A DNA stretch of 19,412 nucleotides. It comes from an uncultured Eubacteriales bacterium. GTDB lineage: Bacteria; Bacillota; Clostridia; Oscillospirales; Oscillospiraceae. The DNA lies in contig USAC01000034.1 of assembly GCA_900552475.1 (NCBI GenBank), positions 1 to 19,412 of the forward strand, written 5' to 3'. Positions 6,369-13,836 of the stretch are shown piece after piece; positions within the stretch are counted from its first letter, which is position 1, and each line of letters starts with the position of its first letter. Made by a program: the position numbers and the translations under genes. The notes beneath the pieces were generated by a model. That model made no database searches, was not told where the DNA came from, and saw only the letters and a program-made list of their open reading frames with translations.

Positions 6369-7040
6369 ATGGAAACACTCACCGTTCTCTATGACGACGC
6401 GCATCTCGTCGTCTGCGTCAAGCCCGCAGGCATTCTCTCGGAGGACGACGGCTCGCCGCGCTGCATGCCGCAGCTGCTGCGCGAGCACTACCGCGCGCTC
6501 GGGCAGAGCGAGGAGGTCTTCGCCGTCCACCGGCTCGACCGCGAGGTCGGCGGCGTGATGGTCTACTCTCGCCGCCCGGCCGTCACGGGAAAGCTCACCG
6601 GCCTTGTCTCCCAGCGGCAAATGGAAAAGGAGTACCTCGCCGTCCTGACCGGGCACCCGCAGTCGCCCGCGGACACGCTGACGGATCTCCTCTTCCGTGA
6701 CGCAAAGTGCAACAAGAGCTATGTCGTCAGCCGCATGCGCAAGGGCGTGCGCGAGGCGAGCCTGTCCTATGAGGAGCTCGGGCGCGCGGACGCACTCTCG
6801 CTCGTGTGCATCCGGTTGCACACCGGGCGCACGCACCAGATCCGCGTGCAGTTCTCCTCGCGCGGTCTGCCGCTGCTCGGCGACCGGCGCTACGGCTCGC
6901 GGGATGAGCAGTGCCGCACGGCGCTCTGGTCGTGGAAGCTCTCCTTCCGCCACCCCGTCACCGGCAAGCCCCTCACCTGCACCCACCTCCCCCCGGACGA
7001 ATACCCGTGGAACCTGTTTCAAGAAAATCTTCCCAAATAA
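6369..7040 (+). CDS. RluA-family 23S rRNA/tRNA pseudouridine synthase
   Basis: A 223-residue pseudouridine synthase converting specific uridines in structured RNA. The catalytic motif HRLDREVGG carries Asp57, where the family usually has HRLDxxTSG; the change of TSG to VGG is a mild departure. Further family motifs are KPAGILSEDD near the N-terminus, Y/L-rich EKEYLAVL, and the late LHTGRTHQIRVQ and GDRRYG segments. No S4 domain is seen. The ATG at 6369 is preferred; a GTG at 6360 adds three residues (MPP). With only 11 nt after the carboxypeptidase stop and no clear ribosome site, it is probably translationally coupled. A strong terminator follows directly. The target position in RNA cannot be told from sequence alone. 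Confidence 0.92.
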   Translation: METLTVLYDDAHLVVCVKPAGILSEDDGSPRCMPQLLREHYRALGQSEEVFAVHRLDREVGGVMVYSRRPAVTGKLTGLVSQRQMEKEYLAVLTGHPQSPADTLTDLLFRDAKCNKSYVVSRMRKGVREASLSYEELGRADALSLVCIRLHTGRTHQIRVQFSSRGLPLLGDRRYGSRDEQCRTALWSWKLSFRHPVTGKPLTCTHLPPDEYPWNLFQENLPK

Positions 7041-7075
7041 ACGGAAAAGCGGCCTTCAGCCGCTTTTCCGTTTTC
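7041..7075 (+). terminator. Intrinsic terminator after the pseudouridine synthase gene
   Basis: A perfect 13-bp stem, ACGGAAAAGCGGC (7041-7053) with GCCGCTTTTCCGT (7059-7071), has a 5-nt loop followed by TTTTC. It begins immediately after the stop codon. Confidence 0.9.
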
Positions 7076-7090
7076 TATGCGGAGCCGGAG

Positions 7091-7239
7091 CCTTGTCTCT
7101 CCCTTTGGGAGAGCTGTCACCGCAGGTGACTGAGTGGGGCTCGGAGCCTTTTCTGCATGATCAATCATGGAGTACATGCAGCGTTTCCCCTCTCCGTCCC
7201 CGCTGCGCTCGGCCACCTCTCCCAGAGGGAGCGGCAAGG
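7091..7239. repeat. MITE-like element with imperfect terminal inverted repeats
   Basis: The left end CCTTGTCTCTCCCTTTGGGA (7091 on) matches the reverse complement of the right end (to 7239) at about 20 of 23 positions, with looser similarity continuing inward. Between the ends is a further hairpin, CTGCATG (7153-7159) with CATGCAG (7175-7181). There is no coding capacity. It lies between a terminator and another repeat in a stretch without genes (7041-7461). Confidence 0.65.
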
Positions 7240-7272
7240 GATGTCCGCACGGTAAGAAGTATATCTCCCAGT

Positions 7273-7366
7273 GTCTCACAGAGTTCGCGCCGCCGCAGCG
7301 GCGCGAATGAAGTCAAATCCGTTTTTTGCGGCGGCGTGTACGCCGCAAAAACACTTTGCGCGAAGC
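7273..7366 (+). repeat. Dispersed intergenic repeat, copy 2
   Basis: This is the plus-strand counterpart of the element at 758-853 (minus). It contains a stem GTTCGCGCC.../GGCGCGAA and a perfect 11-bp stem TTTTTGCGGCG (7323-7333) with CGCCGCAAAAA (7341-7351), loop GCGTGTA. In copy 1 the same stem carries one mismatch and one G-U pair. Confidence 0.7.
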
Positions 7367-7421
7367 GCAGTGTCGCAGGCCGGCATAGCCAGCCAAGGCA
7401 TGAAGCGCAGCGTATCCCTCC

Positions 7422-7468
7422 AGAGTAAAAAGGAACCGACGGCATTGCCGTCGGTTCCTTTTTACTCT
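7422..7468. terminator. 22-bp perfect terminator hairpin overlapping the TSCPD gene stop
   Basis: The arms 7422-7443 and 7447-7468 pair without mismatch around a 3-nt ATT loop. The outer part AGAGTAAAAAGGAACC gives A/T runs on both strands. It includes the stop codon (7462-7464) of the minus-strand gene. It probably terminates that gene and may also block read-through from the left. Confidence 0.85.
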
Positions 7469-7716
7469 GCCTTTAGCGCCTTCTCAAGCGCGTAGGACAG
7501 CTGGTCGGGACAGGATGTCGGCTTCATGCCGCAGCGAATGCCGCGCATGCGCTCGATGGCGTCCTGCGCGGTCATGCCGACGACGAGACGGCTGATGCCC
7601 TGGAGATTGCCGCTGCAGCCGCCGTCGACGCGCACGGCCTTGATAACGCCGCCCTCGTCGAGCTCGACGGTCATCTTGCGGGAACAGACGCCCTTGGGCG
7701 TATAGGTATAGGTCAT
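7462..7716 (-). CDS. TSCPD-domain small protein of unknown function
   Basis: An 84-residue cytosolic protein of the family named for its TSCPD motif (TIGR03905-type). Four cysteines sit in conserved-looking places: Cys11 (KGVCSRKM), Cys34 (GGCSGNLQG), Cys62 (IRCGMK) and Cys69 (TSCPDQL). The set suggests a metal or iron-sulfur site, but this is inference. The same domain occurs at the C-terminus of some B12-dependent ribonucleotide reductases. The ATG at 7716 follows AAAGGAG with 9-nt spacing. A promoter (7787-7759) lies inside the end of coaX, so it can be transcribed alone, and a 22-bp hairpin terminates it. Confidence 0.85.
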   Translation of the reverse strand: MTYTYTPKGVCSRKMTVELDEGGVIKAVRVDGGCSGNLQGISRLVVGMTAQDAIERMRGIRCGMKPTSCPDQLSYALEKALKAE

Positions 7717-7758
7717 GGAAAATGCTCCTTTTCAGTCAGAAAATAGTCTCTTCCAGCT

Positions 7759-7787
7759 ATTATACGGCATTTCCCATCGCACCGCAA
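7759..7787 (-). promoter_or_regulatory. Promoter of the TSCPD gene inside the coaX 3' end
   Basis: On the minus strand TTGCGG (7787-7782) and a perfect TATAAT (7764-7759) are exactly 17 nt apart. The -10 overlaps the coaX stop codon (7760-7762). Confidence 0.7.
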
Positions 7788-8551
7788 GAGTGAATTTCTC
7801 CCTGTGCGCGCCGCCAGATCATCCCCAGCCCGCGCAGCAGCAGGTGCTCATCATAGACGAGCCTGCGGCGGCAGTGCGGCACGACAAAGCGCCCGAGACC
7901 GCCCGTCACGACCGCCGTACAGGGCCGTCCCAGCTCGCTCTCCATGCGCTCGACAAGACCGTCGGTCATGGCCGCCGCGCCGTAGACCGCGCCGGCCTGC
8001 AGGCTCTCGACCGTCTCCGTACAGATCACATGCGCCGGCGCTTCAATCCGGATATCCGGCAGCTGCGCCGTCCCGGTGAAGAGCGCCTGCATGCCGAGCT
8101 TGATGCCCGGCAGAATCACGCCCCCGCGGTAGCGCCGCTGCTCGTCGACCACCGTGACGGTCGTCGCCGTGCCGAAGTCGAACACGATCACCGGCAGCGG
8201 ATACTCCTCCGCCGCCGCGGCGTCCGCGGCCAGAATATCGGTGCCGAGCGTCTCCGGCTGTTCGATGGCGAGCGTCAGACCGACCGGTGAGTCAGAATTG
8301 ACAACCAGTGCCGTGACGCCCGCCGCTTCCCGCGCCGCCGCGGAGAGCACGCCCGTCAGCTCCGGCACGACCGAGCTGACGGCCGCGCCGCGAACCGCGC
8401 GGCCGCACAGCAGCGCGCGGATCTGCGCGGCATACTGCTCTGCCGTCCAGCCGTCCTTCGACGGGGCGCGCCGCTCCTCGAGGACGCGATCTTCCGCGTC
8501 GAGCAGCGCCAGCACCACATTCGTATTCCCGATATCAATCGCCAGCAGCAT
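7760..8551 (-). CDS. coaX: Type III pantothenate kinase
   Basis: A 263-residue ASKHA-fold kinase for the first step of coenzyme A synthesis, pantothenate to 4'-phosphopantothenate. CoaX enzymes need a monovalent cation and are not feedback-inhibited by CoA. Visible motifs are the phosphate-binding start LLAIDIGNTN (Asp6), the GTDxxA-type segment LGTDILAADAAAA, the central VFDFGTATTV with its acidic residue, the GGVILPG turn, and GAVYG near the C-terminus. Length matches the family. GGGGGAAGAAAAC before ATG 8551 is a good ribosome site. It starts 13 nt after the ECF S-component gene, which makes a salvage pair for pantothenate likely. Confidence 0.95.
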   Translation of the reverse strand: MLLAIDIGNTNVVLALLDAEDRVLEERRAPSKDGWTAEQYAAQIRALLCGRAVRGAAVSSVVPELTGVLSAAAREAAGVTALVVNSDSPVGLTLAIEQPETLGTDILAADAAAAEEYPLPVIVFDFGTATTVTVVDEQRRYRGGVILPGIKLGMQALFTGTAQLPDIRIEAPAHVICTETVESLQAGAVYGAAAMTDGLVERMESELGRPCTAVVTGGLGRFVVPHCRRRLVYDEHLLLRGLGMIWRRAQGEIHSCGAMGNAV

Positions 8552-8564
8552 GTTTTCTTCCCCC

Positions 8565-9137
8565 TTACGCTTTCTTCCCGAGGCGGATCAGCCGCGAGAT
8601 CACCGGTGCCAGCACGATGTTGACGCCCAGCTCCAGCAGGAAGTTGATGCCCACAAAGCCGACGATCATAAAGACCCCTGCGCTCTCATAGCCGGCACCC
8701 GCCGCCATTTCGCGCACAAAATCCATGAAGAACAGCTTACAGCCGAGCAGGAACACGCCCGTGTTCACGACCGGGGCCGCCACCGCCGCCGCAACCGTCG
8801 CGAGCGTCGGGTGCTTCTCGTGCAGCGCCGTGTAGCAGCCGCCCGCCGCCAGACCGCACGCGATGCCCTTGATGAGCACCGTCGCGATGGTGCCGGCGGG
8901 GTTGATGGTCATAAACAGGTTCGCGTCACCGCTGAGCAGCACGGCCGCACCGAACACGAGACCGAGCCAGCCGCCCATCTGCCAGCCGTAGACCGCCGTG
9001 CCCACCACGATGGGGACGAGCACGAGCGAGATGGAAAAGGTGCCGAACCGGATGCCGCCGCCTATGAGCTGGAGCACCACGATGATGGCGGCAAAAAGTC
9101 CGCCTCCGACCATTCGGCGCAGGGTTTGCTTGTTCAT
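8565..9137 (-). CDS. ECF transporter S component, possibly pantothenate-specific
   Basis: A 190-residue integral membrane protein with five to six hydrophobic segments and the profile of the substrate-binding subunit of an energy-coupling-factor vitamin transporter. An N-terminal MNKQTLRRMVGGGLFAAI contains the small-residue AxxxA-like surface on TM1 that binds EcfT. The ATG at 9137 follows GAGGAGG; a longer reading lacks any site. No EcfA/A'/T genes are nearby, so it probably shares a module encoded elsewhere (group II ECF). Its close coupling to coaX suggests a PanT role, but the substrate cannot be read from sequence; another vitamin such as riboflavin or a precursor is possible. Confidence 0.82.
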   Translation of the reverse strand: MNKQTLRRMVGGGLFAAIIVVLQLIGGGIRFGTFSISLVLVPIVVGTAVYGWQMGGWLGLVFGAAVLLSGDANLFMTINPAGTIATVLIKGIACGLAAGGCYTALHEKHPTLATVAAAVAAPVVNTGVFLLGCKLFFMDFVREMAAGAGYESAGVFMIVGFVGINFLLELGVNIVLAPVISRLIRLGKKA

Positions 9138-9173
9138 TTTTTCCTCCTCCTTGCTGCCGCTCCGTCTTGGCGG

Positions 9174-9220
9174 ATGCAGCGCAAGATTCATTTATTTACA
9201 AGGCGCTTTGCGCCCTGCAT
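9174..9220 (-). promoter_or_regulatory. Alternative hairpins in the leader before the ECF S gene
   Basis: Two mutually exclusive stems can form in the 89-nt gap after phoR. One is a long stem, ATGCAGCGCAA (9174-9184) with TTGCG..CTGCAT (9208-9220), with a 2-nt bulge and a 23-nt loop. The other is a short stem, GGCGC (9202-9206) with GCGCC (9210-9214). On the minus strand the short stem precedes TTGTAAAT, a weak terminator-like context. It may mark the end of the pst-pho transcript or an attenuator. No clear promoter was seen. Confidence 0.35.
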
Positions 9221-9226
9221 ACGGAT

Positions 9227-10882
9227 TTATTTTGCCGGGAAGCACACGCGGATGCAGGTACCCTTCCCCGGCTCGCTCTGCAGCGCAATCGTCCCGCGGT
9301 GCAGCTGCACGGCGTGCTTGACAATCGAGAGCCCCAGCCCCGTGCCGCCGGAGGCCTTGGAGTGACTCTTGTCGACGCGGTAGAACCGCTCGAAGACCCG
9401 CTCCTGCTGATCCGGCGCGATGCCGATGCCCGTGTCGGAGACGGTCAGCTGCACCGTCTCCGGCCCGCAGACCGTCTCAACGCGGACGCTGCCGCCCTCG
9501 ACGTTATATTTGATCGCGTTGTCGCAGAGATTATACACAATTTCATACAGCAGCCGCCGCACACCCATGACCGGGGCACTCTCGCCCGAGACCTCGAGCG
9601 TGACGTGCTTCTTCTCAGCGGCCGGGCGCAGGCTCTCCGCCGTCTCGCGGCTGAGCGCCAGGAGGTCAACCTCCTCGGGCGGCAGCTCGCCGCCCTCGTC
9701 GAGCTGCGAAAGGCGGATGATGTCGTCGATCAGCGTCACAAGGCGCGACGCCTCGTCGTGGATATGCCCGACGAAGCGGGGCAGATCCTCGGGCTTTACC
9801 ATACCGCTGCCGATGAGCTCGGCGCTGCCGATGATGCCCTGCAGCGGGGTCTTGAGCTCGTGGGAGACGTTTGCCGTAAACTCGCGGCGGCTGCGCTCGG
9901 CGTACTCCTGATCCGTCACGTCGAAGGCGAGGAGCACCGCGCCGACCGTCTCACCGCCGGACTCGATGCGGCTGAGATCGAACTGATAGGCGCGCCCGCC
10001 GCGCTCGCTGCGCACCTCGCTGTGGCCGTTTTTCACGGCGTCGGCGATGGCGCGGCTCATGTCGCGGCCGCGGTCGACGGTCAGGAAGTCCTGCCCCACA
10101 CTCGCGCGGCTCACGCCGTAGAGCTTCTGCGCCGCCGGGTTGATACTCAGCACGACGCCCGCGTTGTCAAGCAGGACGAGCCCCTCCTTCATGCTGCCGG
10201 TGATCTGGTCGAACTCGTCCGTCTTGCGGCGCAGCGTGCGCAGCTGCGAGGAGATCTCGCGGTGCTGCTGGTTGATGCGCCCGAGCAGCGGCGCCAGCTC
10301 CTCATAGCTGCCGCTGTGCAGCGGGTGGTCGAGGTCGAGCCGGTTGAGCGGGTCGACGATCCGCTTCGAGAGCCGCCGGGCGAGAACGCCCGAGAGGATC
10401 AATGCCGCGGCCAGCACCAGCAGCATCGGCTGCAGCACGCCGAGGATCAGCAGACCCGCCGTCGCGCGGCTGACGGAGATGCGCAGCACCGTCCCGTCGC
10501 CCAGCCGCCGGGCATAGTAGAGCGTCTTCTGCAGGAGCGTCGCGGAGTAGCGGGTGCTCTCGCCCTCTCCGGTCTTGAGCGCCTGCTGTACCTCCTCGCG
10601 GTCGGCGTGGCTCTCCATAGAGGACGCGTCCGCCTGCGTATCATAGAGGACGCTGCCGTCGGCGGCGATCCACGTCAGGCGGAAGCGGTCGGACGAGAGC
10701 TGCGCGAGGTAGTCCCCGCCCGTGCTCTCCACCGCGGCGGAGGCCAGCGTCAGCTCGTCCTTGAGCTGCGTCTCCTGCACGCCGCCGAAGAAATCATACA
10801 GATAGCCGAGAATCAGCAAAAGGCTCGCGAGCAGGACCGTCCCCGCCACGAGCACAATGGAGCGGAAAATCTTTCTTGTCAT
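9227..10882 (-). CDS. phoR: Phosphate-regulon sensor histidine kinase
   Basis: A 551-residue membrane kinase of the PhoR type. TM1 is at about 8-30, an extracytoplasmic region at about 35-135, and TM2 at about 143-168. A short linker follows, then a PAS domain (about 225-325, ITGSMKEGLVLLDNAG), the phosphoacceptor box ANVSHELKTPLQG with His341, and the ATPase boxes NLCDNAIKYN, VSDTGIGIA, FERFYRVDK and GGTGLGLSI. The start at 10882 forms a 4-nt ATGA overlap with the regulator gene and is preferred over a longer start 15 nt upstream. It is the last gene of pstSCAB-phoU-phoB-phoR. Its activity is expected to be set by the Pst transporter through PhoU. Confidence 0.93.
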   Translation of the reverse strand: MTRKIFRSIVLVAGTVLLASLLLILGYLYDFFGGVQETQLKDELTLASAAVESTGGDYLAQLSSDRFRLTWIAADGSVLYDTQADASSMESHADREEVQQALKTGEGESTRYSATLLQKTLYYARRLGDGTVLRISVSRATAGLLILGVLQPMLLVLAAALILSGVLARRLSKRIVDPLNRLDLDHPLHSGSYEELAPLLGRINQQHREISSQLRTLRRKTDEFDQITGSMKEGLVLLDNAGVVLSINPAAQKLYGVSRASVGQDFLTVDRGRDMSRAIADAVKNGHSEVRSERGGRAYQFDLSRIESGGETVGAVLLAFDVTDQEYAERSRREFTANVSHELKTPLQGIIGSAELIGSGMVKPEDLPRFVGHIHDEASRLVTLIDDIIRLSQLDEGGELPPEEVDLLALSRETAESLRPAAEKKHVTLEVSGESAPVMGVRRLLYEIVYNLCDNAIKYNVEGGSVRVETVCGPETVQLTVSDTGIGIAPDQQERVFERFYRVDKSHSKASGGTGLGLSIVKHAVQLHRGTIALQSEPGKGTCIRVCFPAK

Positions 10883-11556
10883 GCCTGCACCTCCCACCGG
10901 TAGCCGACACCGCGCACCGTCGTGATGGCGGCGCCGTAGGCCCCGAGCTTCTGGCGCAGGGTGCGGATGTGCATGTCGACCGTGCGCGACTCGCCGCAGT
11001 AGTCCATGCCCCAGATCTCGCTGAAGAGCTGGTCGCGAGTAAAAGCCATCCCCGGATGGGACAGAAACAGCCGCAGCAACTCAAACTCCTTATACGTCAG
11101 CGCGATACGCTCGCCGTCTGCAGTGACGGTGCGCTCGTCAAGATGCACGCACAGCCCGCCGGAGCTGAGCGTGCGCGCCCGCTCGGCGCTCTGCCCGCAG
11201 CGGCGCAGCACCGCCTTGACGCAGGAGACGAGTTCCATCACGCCGAAGGGCTTTGTCAGATAATAGTCCGCGCCGATATCCAGCCCCTGGATCCGGTCAT
11301 ACTCCGCGCCCTTGGCCGTGGCCATCACGACGGGGATCTCCCGCAGCGCGGGCGAGGCCTTCATCCGCCGCAGCAGGTCGATCCCGCTCACGCCGGGGAG
11401 CATCACGTCCAGCACGACGAGCGCGGGCTTCTCCTGCTCCAGCGCCGCCCAGAACGAGCCGCCGTCGGCAAAGCCGCGCGCCTCCACCCCGGTCGACTGC
11501 AGCGCATATACCTCGATGTCCCGGATGCTGTCATCATCCTCTACGCACCAGATCAT
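10879..11556 (-). CDS. phoB: Phosphate-regulon response regulator
   Basis: A 225-residue OmpR-family regulator. The receiver has the acidic cluster Glu6-Asp7-Asp8, phosphoacceptor Asp50 in LVVLDVMLPG, and the switch Lys in YYLTKPF. The winged helix contains LTYKEFELLRLF and RTVDMHIRTLRQKL and ends with GVGYRWEVQA. GGGAGG ahead of ATG 11556 is a strong ribosome site. It lies 18 nt after phoU and overlaps phoR by ATGA. Its place in the pst operon supports PhoB/PhoP function. Three TTTTACA boxes upstream of pstS are its likely targets, giving positive autoregulation under phosphate starvation. Confidence 0.93.
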   Translation of the reverse strand: MIWCVEDDDSIRDIEVYALQSTGVEARGFADGGSFWAALEQEKPALVVLDVMLPGVSGIDLLRRMKASPALREIPVVMATAKGAEYDRIQGLDIGADYYLTKPFGVMELVSCVKAVLRRCGQSAERARTLSSGGLCVHLDERTVTADGERIALTYKEFELLRLFLSHPGMAFTRDQLFSEIWGMDYCGESRTVDMHIRTLRQKLGAYGAAITTVRGVGYRWEVQA

Positions 11557-11574
11557 AAAGCAGTCACCTCCCCG

Positions 11575-12219
11575 TCAGAGCGCATTGTGTACGCCCGTTA
11601 TCGAGAAGATCACCCACTCGGCGATGTTCACCGCGTGGTCGCCGATCCGCTCGAAATACTTCGCGATCATCAGCAGGTCGAGCGCATACTCGCCGTCGTC
11701 GGGGTTCGCCGCGATCTTGCCGATGAGCGCGCGCTTGACCTGCTCAAAGTAATCGTCGACGGTATCGTCGTCGGCGATGACCTTTTCCGCCAATATTGTA
11801 TCATGTTTTACATATGCGTCAACACTTTCCGTGACCATTTTAATGGTCGCGCGCGCCATAGAGCGCAGCAGATCGTCATGTTCCGCCGCTCTGCCGCCCA
11901 GATAGATAATAATCTCCGAAATATCATCCGCCTGGTCACCTATGCGCTCCATGTCCGTGATCATCTTCAGCGCGGCGGAGATCTGGCGCAGGTCGCGCGC
12001 AACGGGCTGCTGCTGCAGCAGCAGCTTCAGGCAGAGCGACTCGATGGCGCGCTCCTTCTGGTCAATCTCCTCGTCGAGCGGCGCAACCTTCGCCGCCAGC
12101 TCGCGCTCGCCCTCGGTCAGCGCGCGCGAGGCCAGCGCGATGACCTCCTCGCACAGCGAGCCCATCTCGATCAGCTCCCGGTTCAGCAGCGCCAGCTGCT
12201 CATCAAAGCGACTTCTCAT
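11575..12219 (-). CDS. phoU: Phosphate signalling complex protein PhoU
   Basis: A 214-residue, almost entirely helical cytosolic protein built of two three-helix PhoU repeats. The tell-tale motifs are MRSRFDEQLALLNRELIEMG at the start, the first-repeat DLRQISAALKMITDMERIGDQADDI (acidic metal-binding face, written here in parts: ITDMERIGDQ) and the second-repeat MIAKYFERIGDHAVNIAEWV. PhoU links the Pst transporter to PhoR and damps signalling when phosphate is ample. The start codon follows the pstB stop codon with no gap, so translation is coupled. Length is normal. Confidence 0.96.
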   Translation of the reverse strand: MRSRFDEQLALLNRELIEMGSLCEEVIALASRALTEGERELAAKVAPLDEEIDQKERAIESLCLKLLLQQQPVARDLRQISAALKMITDMERIGDQADDISEIIIYLGGRAAEHDDLLRSMARATIKMVTESVDAYVKHDTILAEKVIADDDTVDDYFEQVKRALIGKIAANPDDGEYALDLLMIAKYFERIGDHAVNIAEWVIFSITGVHNAL

Positions 12220-12975
12220 TTATCCGAACCTCCCTGTGATATAGTCCTCCGTGCGTTTGTCGCGCGGCGTGGAGAAGAGCGTCTCCGTCTCGCCGCACTC
12301 GACCAGCTCACCCAGCAGGAAAAACGCCGTCCGATCGGAGATACGCACGGCCTGCTGCATATTGTGGGTGACGATGACGATGGTATAGCGCTCCTTGAGC
12401 TGCATGGCGAGCTCCTCGATCTTCGACGTGGAGATCGGGTCAAGGGCACTTGTCGGCTCGTCCATCAGCAGCACCGCCGGCTCGACCGCGAGCGCCCGCG
12501 CGATGCAGAGCCGCTGCTGCTGACCGCCGGAGAGGCCCAGCGCGTTTTTCTGCAGCCGGTCCTTTACCTCGTCCCAGATAGCCGCCCCGCGCAGGGATTT
12601 TTCCACGATCTCGTCGAGCTGCGCGCGGTTTTTGATCCCGTGCGTGCGCGGGCCGTAGGCGATATTGTCGTAGATGCTCATGGGGAACGGGTTCGGCTTC
12701 TGGAACACCATGCCGACCTCGCGGCGCAGCTCGCTCACATCCTGCGCGGGGTCGAAGATGTCCTCATCACGATAGCACACGTCGCCCGTGATCTTCACGT
12801 CGGGGACGAGGTCGTTCATGCGGTTGAGCGTCTTGAGAAACGTCGACTTGCCGCAGCCGGACGGCCCGATGAGCGCCGTGATGCTCTTTTCCGGGATGTC
12901 GATGGTGATATTCTTCAGCGCCTGATGGTTCCCGTACCACAGGCAGAGATCCTTGACTGTCATAATCGGATTCAT
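12220..12975 (-). CDS. pstB: Phosphate ABC transporter ATP-binding protein
   Basis: A 251-residue ABC ATPase driving phosphate import. It has Walker A GPSGCGKST (residues 37-45), the Q-loop FQKPNPFPMSIYDNIAYGP typical of PstB, signature LSGGQQQR, Walker B VLLMDEPTSALDP and the switch His in VTHNMQQA. MNPIMTVKDLCLWYG is the usual beginning, and the ATG at 12975 overlaps the pstA stop codon as ATGA. An AGGAGG lies about 11 nt upstream, inside pstA. It is followed without a gap by phoU. Confidence 0.97.
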   Translation of the reverse strand: MNPIMTVKDLCLWYGNHQALKNITIDIPEKSITALIGPSGCGKSTFLKTLNRMNDLVPDVKITGDVCYRDEDIFDPAQDVSELRREVGMVFQKPNPFPMSIYDNIAYGPRTHGIKNRAQLDEIVEKSLRGAAIWDEVKDRLQKNALGLSGGQQQRLCIARALAVEPAVLLMDEPTSALDPISTSKIEELAMQLKERYTIVIVTHNMQQAVRISDRTAFFLLGELVECGETETLFSTPRDKRTEDYITGRFG

Positions 12976-13835
12976 AGGCTTCTTTTCCTCCTGAAATGTC
13001 TTTCCACAAGCGCCGCGGCGAGGTTGATACACAGCGTCAGCAGCATCAGCACCGCCGCGATGGCGAACGCCACGTCGAACTCGCCCTGCTCCTTAGCGTA
13101 GAAGTAGAGCGCCACCGTCAGCGTCGCGCCGGACTGTCCCAGCCCCTCGAAGAAGCTGTAGAGCGCGTGCGCCGTACCCGCGGTAAAGAGAAGCGCCGCG
13201 GATTCGCCGAGGATGCGCCCCACGGAGAGGATGCACCCGGTGATGACGCCGTCGACGCAGCCCGGCAGCACCACCGTGCGGATCGTACGCCACTTGCCCG
13301 CGCCGAGGGCGAACGCGCCCTCGCGATAGCTCTGCGGCACGGTTTTGAGGCTCTCCTGCGTCGTGCGCATGACGGTCGGCAGGTTCATGATCACGAGCGT
13401 CAGCGCGCCCGCGATGAGCGAGGTCTGCAGCCCCAGCACCTCGCAGAAGCAGAGCATGCCGACCAGGCCATAGATGATCGACGGGATGCCCGAGAGCGTC
13501 TCCGCCGCGTATTCGATGACGGCGACCACGCGCTTGTTTCTCGCGTATTCGTTGAGGTAGACCGCCGCGCCCACGCCCAGCGGCAGCACGATCACCAGCG
13601 CCGCGAGGACGATATAGAGCGTGCTCAGAATGTCCGGCAGAATGCCGATTTTTCCCGTCAGATAGCTGGTCTTCGTGCTCAGCAGCTCCCAGCTGATGTG
13701 TGGCAGGCCCTTGCCGAGCACATAGACGATCAGAAACAGCACCAGCGCGCCCGTCAGAGCCGCGGCGATGTACATAAGCGCGCGCATCAGGCCGATATAG
13801 GCCCGGCGCCGCCCGGAAATCCGTGTCTTTTCCAT
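12972..13835 (-). CDS. pstA: Phosphate ABC transporter permease PstA
   Basis: A 287-residue inner-membrane permease with about six TM helices. The cytoplasmic EAA-type coupling loop lies in the segment VPQSYREGAFALGAGKWRTI, which contacts PstB. The early LPHISWELLSTKTSYL is characteristic of PstA. It begins one base after the pstC stop codon and ends in an ATGA overlap with pstB. It forms the channel with PstC and receives phosphate from PstS. Confidence 0.96.
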   Translation of the reverse strand: MEKTRISGRRRAYIGLMRALMYIAAALTGALVLFLIVYVLGKGLPHISWELLSTKTSYLTGKIGILPDILSTLYIVLAALVIVLPLGVGAAVYLNEYARNKRVVAVIEYAAETLSGIPSIIYGLVGMLCFCEVLGLQTSLIAGALTLVIMNLPTVMRTTQESLKTVPQSYREGAFALGAGKWRTIRTVVLPGCVDGVITGCILSVGRILGESAALLFTAGTAHALYSFFEGLGQSGATLTVALYFYAKEQGEFDVAFAIAAVLMLLTLCINLAAALVERHFRRKRSL

Positions 13836-13836
13836 G

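Noticed and set aside
4963..6378. Long minus-strand open frame of about 470 codons opposite the carboxypeptidase
   Set aside because: It is an antisense shadow of a gene with clear active-site motifs; its translation is rich in Arg, His, Ala and Asp without any family pattern, and it has no ribosome site.
7153..7181. Central hairpin of the MITE-like unit as a recombinase core site
   Set aside because: It is only a 7-bp stem with no recombinase gene next to it; it is better described as part of the repeat.
6697..7428. Plus-strand frame overlapping the pseudouridine synthase and the repeat cluster
   Set aside because: Out of frame with a clear RluA gene and continuing through a terminator and repeats.
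9167..10903. Plus-strand open frame of 578 codons opposite phoR
   Set aside because: Antisense shadow of a kinase with all catalytic boxes; no ribosome site.
10876..13101. Plus-strand open frame of 741 codons opposite phoB, phoU and pstB
   Set aside because: It covers three well-identified minus-strand genes in the opposite direction. Low stop density is a result of high GC, and the composition is not protein-like.
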